This document shows positions 63,206-64,000 of a stretch of 64,000 nt of DNA, piece after piece. The translations under genes were made by a program, and so were the position numbers. The notes under the pieces were generated by a model. That model was not told where the DNA came from, made no database searches, and saw nothing but the letters and a program-made list of their open reading frames with translations. The stretch's first letter is position 1, and each line of letters opens with the position of its first letter. Source of the stretch: Cyanophora paradoxa (taxonomy: Eukaryota; Glaucocystophyceae; Cyanophorales; Cyanophoraceae); contig QPMI01000647.1 of NCBI GenBank assembly GCA_004431415.1, forward strand, positions 62,001-126,000. The letters are read 5' to 3'.

Positions 63206-64000
63206 GGTCAGCGGCGAGGGCGGTACGTCGGGCTTCGGCTGTGATGATGATCAGCTGATAAAGAGCGCATGCGAGCGGGCGACGTACCGCGCGCAGCGGC
63301 AGCTGCGCTGCAGCTGGACACGTACATGTACACGTACATGAGGTGACCGCAGTCGCGGCTGCCCCGCGACTCGTCCTGGCATGGCGGAGAACGCGCCGAT
63401 CGGCAGCGATCGCGGTCTAGATCTTGTTTAGCTCTGCGTCGGGGCGCTGTCAATTGCAAGTGCGATCGATGGCCATGCGAGCGCAGCGGCGCGTCCCCGA
63501 GGCGTGCATACGCACCTTGTCCTTCGACAAGCCCGCCCCTCGGTCGTGCAGAAGCTAGGCGCCCGGCACGGATCGCGGGCATGCGAGGTCGTGCGCCCGA
63601 CCGCAAGCTTGGTTGACTGCTTCAAGACTAGAGTCTGTCAAGCGTGCTGCGGGGTTGCAGATCTCTCCGGATCCCCGGCGCGCGGCCGGCGCCGCGGAGT
63701 TCAAGCCCACCAGAGGGGTATAGGCGCATGACCACTTCGTTCGCCGGCCGACGTCGACCCAGTTGCAATTGCACCGCGGCGCACTGCGGCAGCGCGCGCG
63801 CGCCTCAGGGCCCATGATGCTGTGGCCCTGCTGCTCCCCGTCCCACCTCGCGGCCGCGCGCCTCGGGCGCTGCAGCACTAGCTCTAGCACAGCGCTAGCG
63901 TGCATCTAGGCTTAGCTAATTGGGCCCGAGGTAGCGAGCCTCGGAGGAGGAGGAGGAGGGGGAAGAAGAAGAGGGGGGTGGAGGTGCTAAAAAAAAGGCA
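63206..64000. other. Upstream flank of the DOT1-like gene; no gene recognised
   Basis: GC-rich sequence with short palindromes (GTACATGTACACGTACATG near 63320) and a purine-rich GGAGGAGG/GAAGAAGAAG stretch at the window end. The end could be the start of another intron or UTR. No exon is supported. Confidence 0.4.

Overview
The window looks like nuclear DNA of a GC-rich, intron-rich microbial eukaryote, most likely an alga. Coding sequence is in short exons separated by many introns of roughly 30-250 bases. Donors are of three kinds: GT(A/G)-type, G(T/C)GCGC-type, and an unusual GTACCCC-type. Several introns start with GC rather than GT. There are no Shine-Dalgarno-type operons and no long uninterrupted genes. 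The gene set is eukaryotic: soluble adenylyl cyclase, Slo/BK-type K+ channel, NWD1-like NACHT-WD40 protein, DOT1 methyltransferase, filamin and kelch repeats. Frequent GC-AG introns fit a haptophyte-like alga, but that assignment is inference. Exon coordinates are hand-read, so gene ends are firmer than internal boundaries.

Layout. 0-8.8 kb: a kelch-filamin fusion gene (minus). 8.8-10 kb: a lipoate-protein ligase (plus), only 53 bases from the kelch-filamin start. 10.5-11 kb: a hAT-like MITE. 11.2-14.5 kb: an F-box-like/LRR/ankyrin gene (plus). 14.7-16.1 kb: two 5'-truncated copies of a non-LTR retrotransposon. 17.3-25 kb: a soluble-type adenylyl cyclase (minus). 26.2-27 kb and 31.3-32.1 kb: an inverted pair of small paralogues of unknown function. 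Between them (27.1-31.2 kb) lies a nest of six MITE-like elements and palindromes. 32.3-34.3 kb: an unidentified gene. 34.5-35.1 kb: an inverted, frameshifted copy of the cyclase 3' end, followed by a third retrotransposon copy. 35.5-38.9 kb: an organellar-type AAA ATPase (minus). 39.6-40.5 kb: a small membrane protein (minus). 41.3-48.1 kb: a Slo/BK-type channel (minus) with its 3' end repeated downstream. 48.8-57.5 kb: an NWD1-like NACHT-WD40 gene (plus). 58.7-60.3 kb: an unidentified gene with a repeated exon. 60.4-63.2 kb: a DOT1-family methyltransferase (minus).

The most interesting structure is the 17-35 kb interval. Its two paralogues and two copies of the cyclase 3' end have the same order and mirrored orientation about a centre near 29 kb. 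This is what a decayed inverted duplication would leave. The centre is filled with nested DNA transposon derivatives whose target-site duplications can be read directly. No shared pathway joins the genes, although cyclase, K+ channel and filamin/kelch proteins are all plausible signalling or cytoskeletal components.
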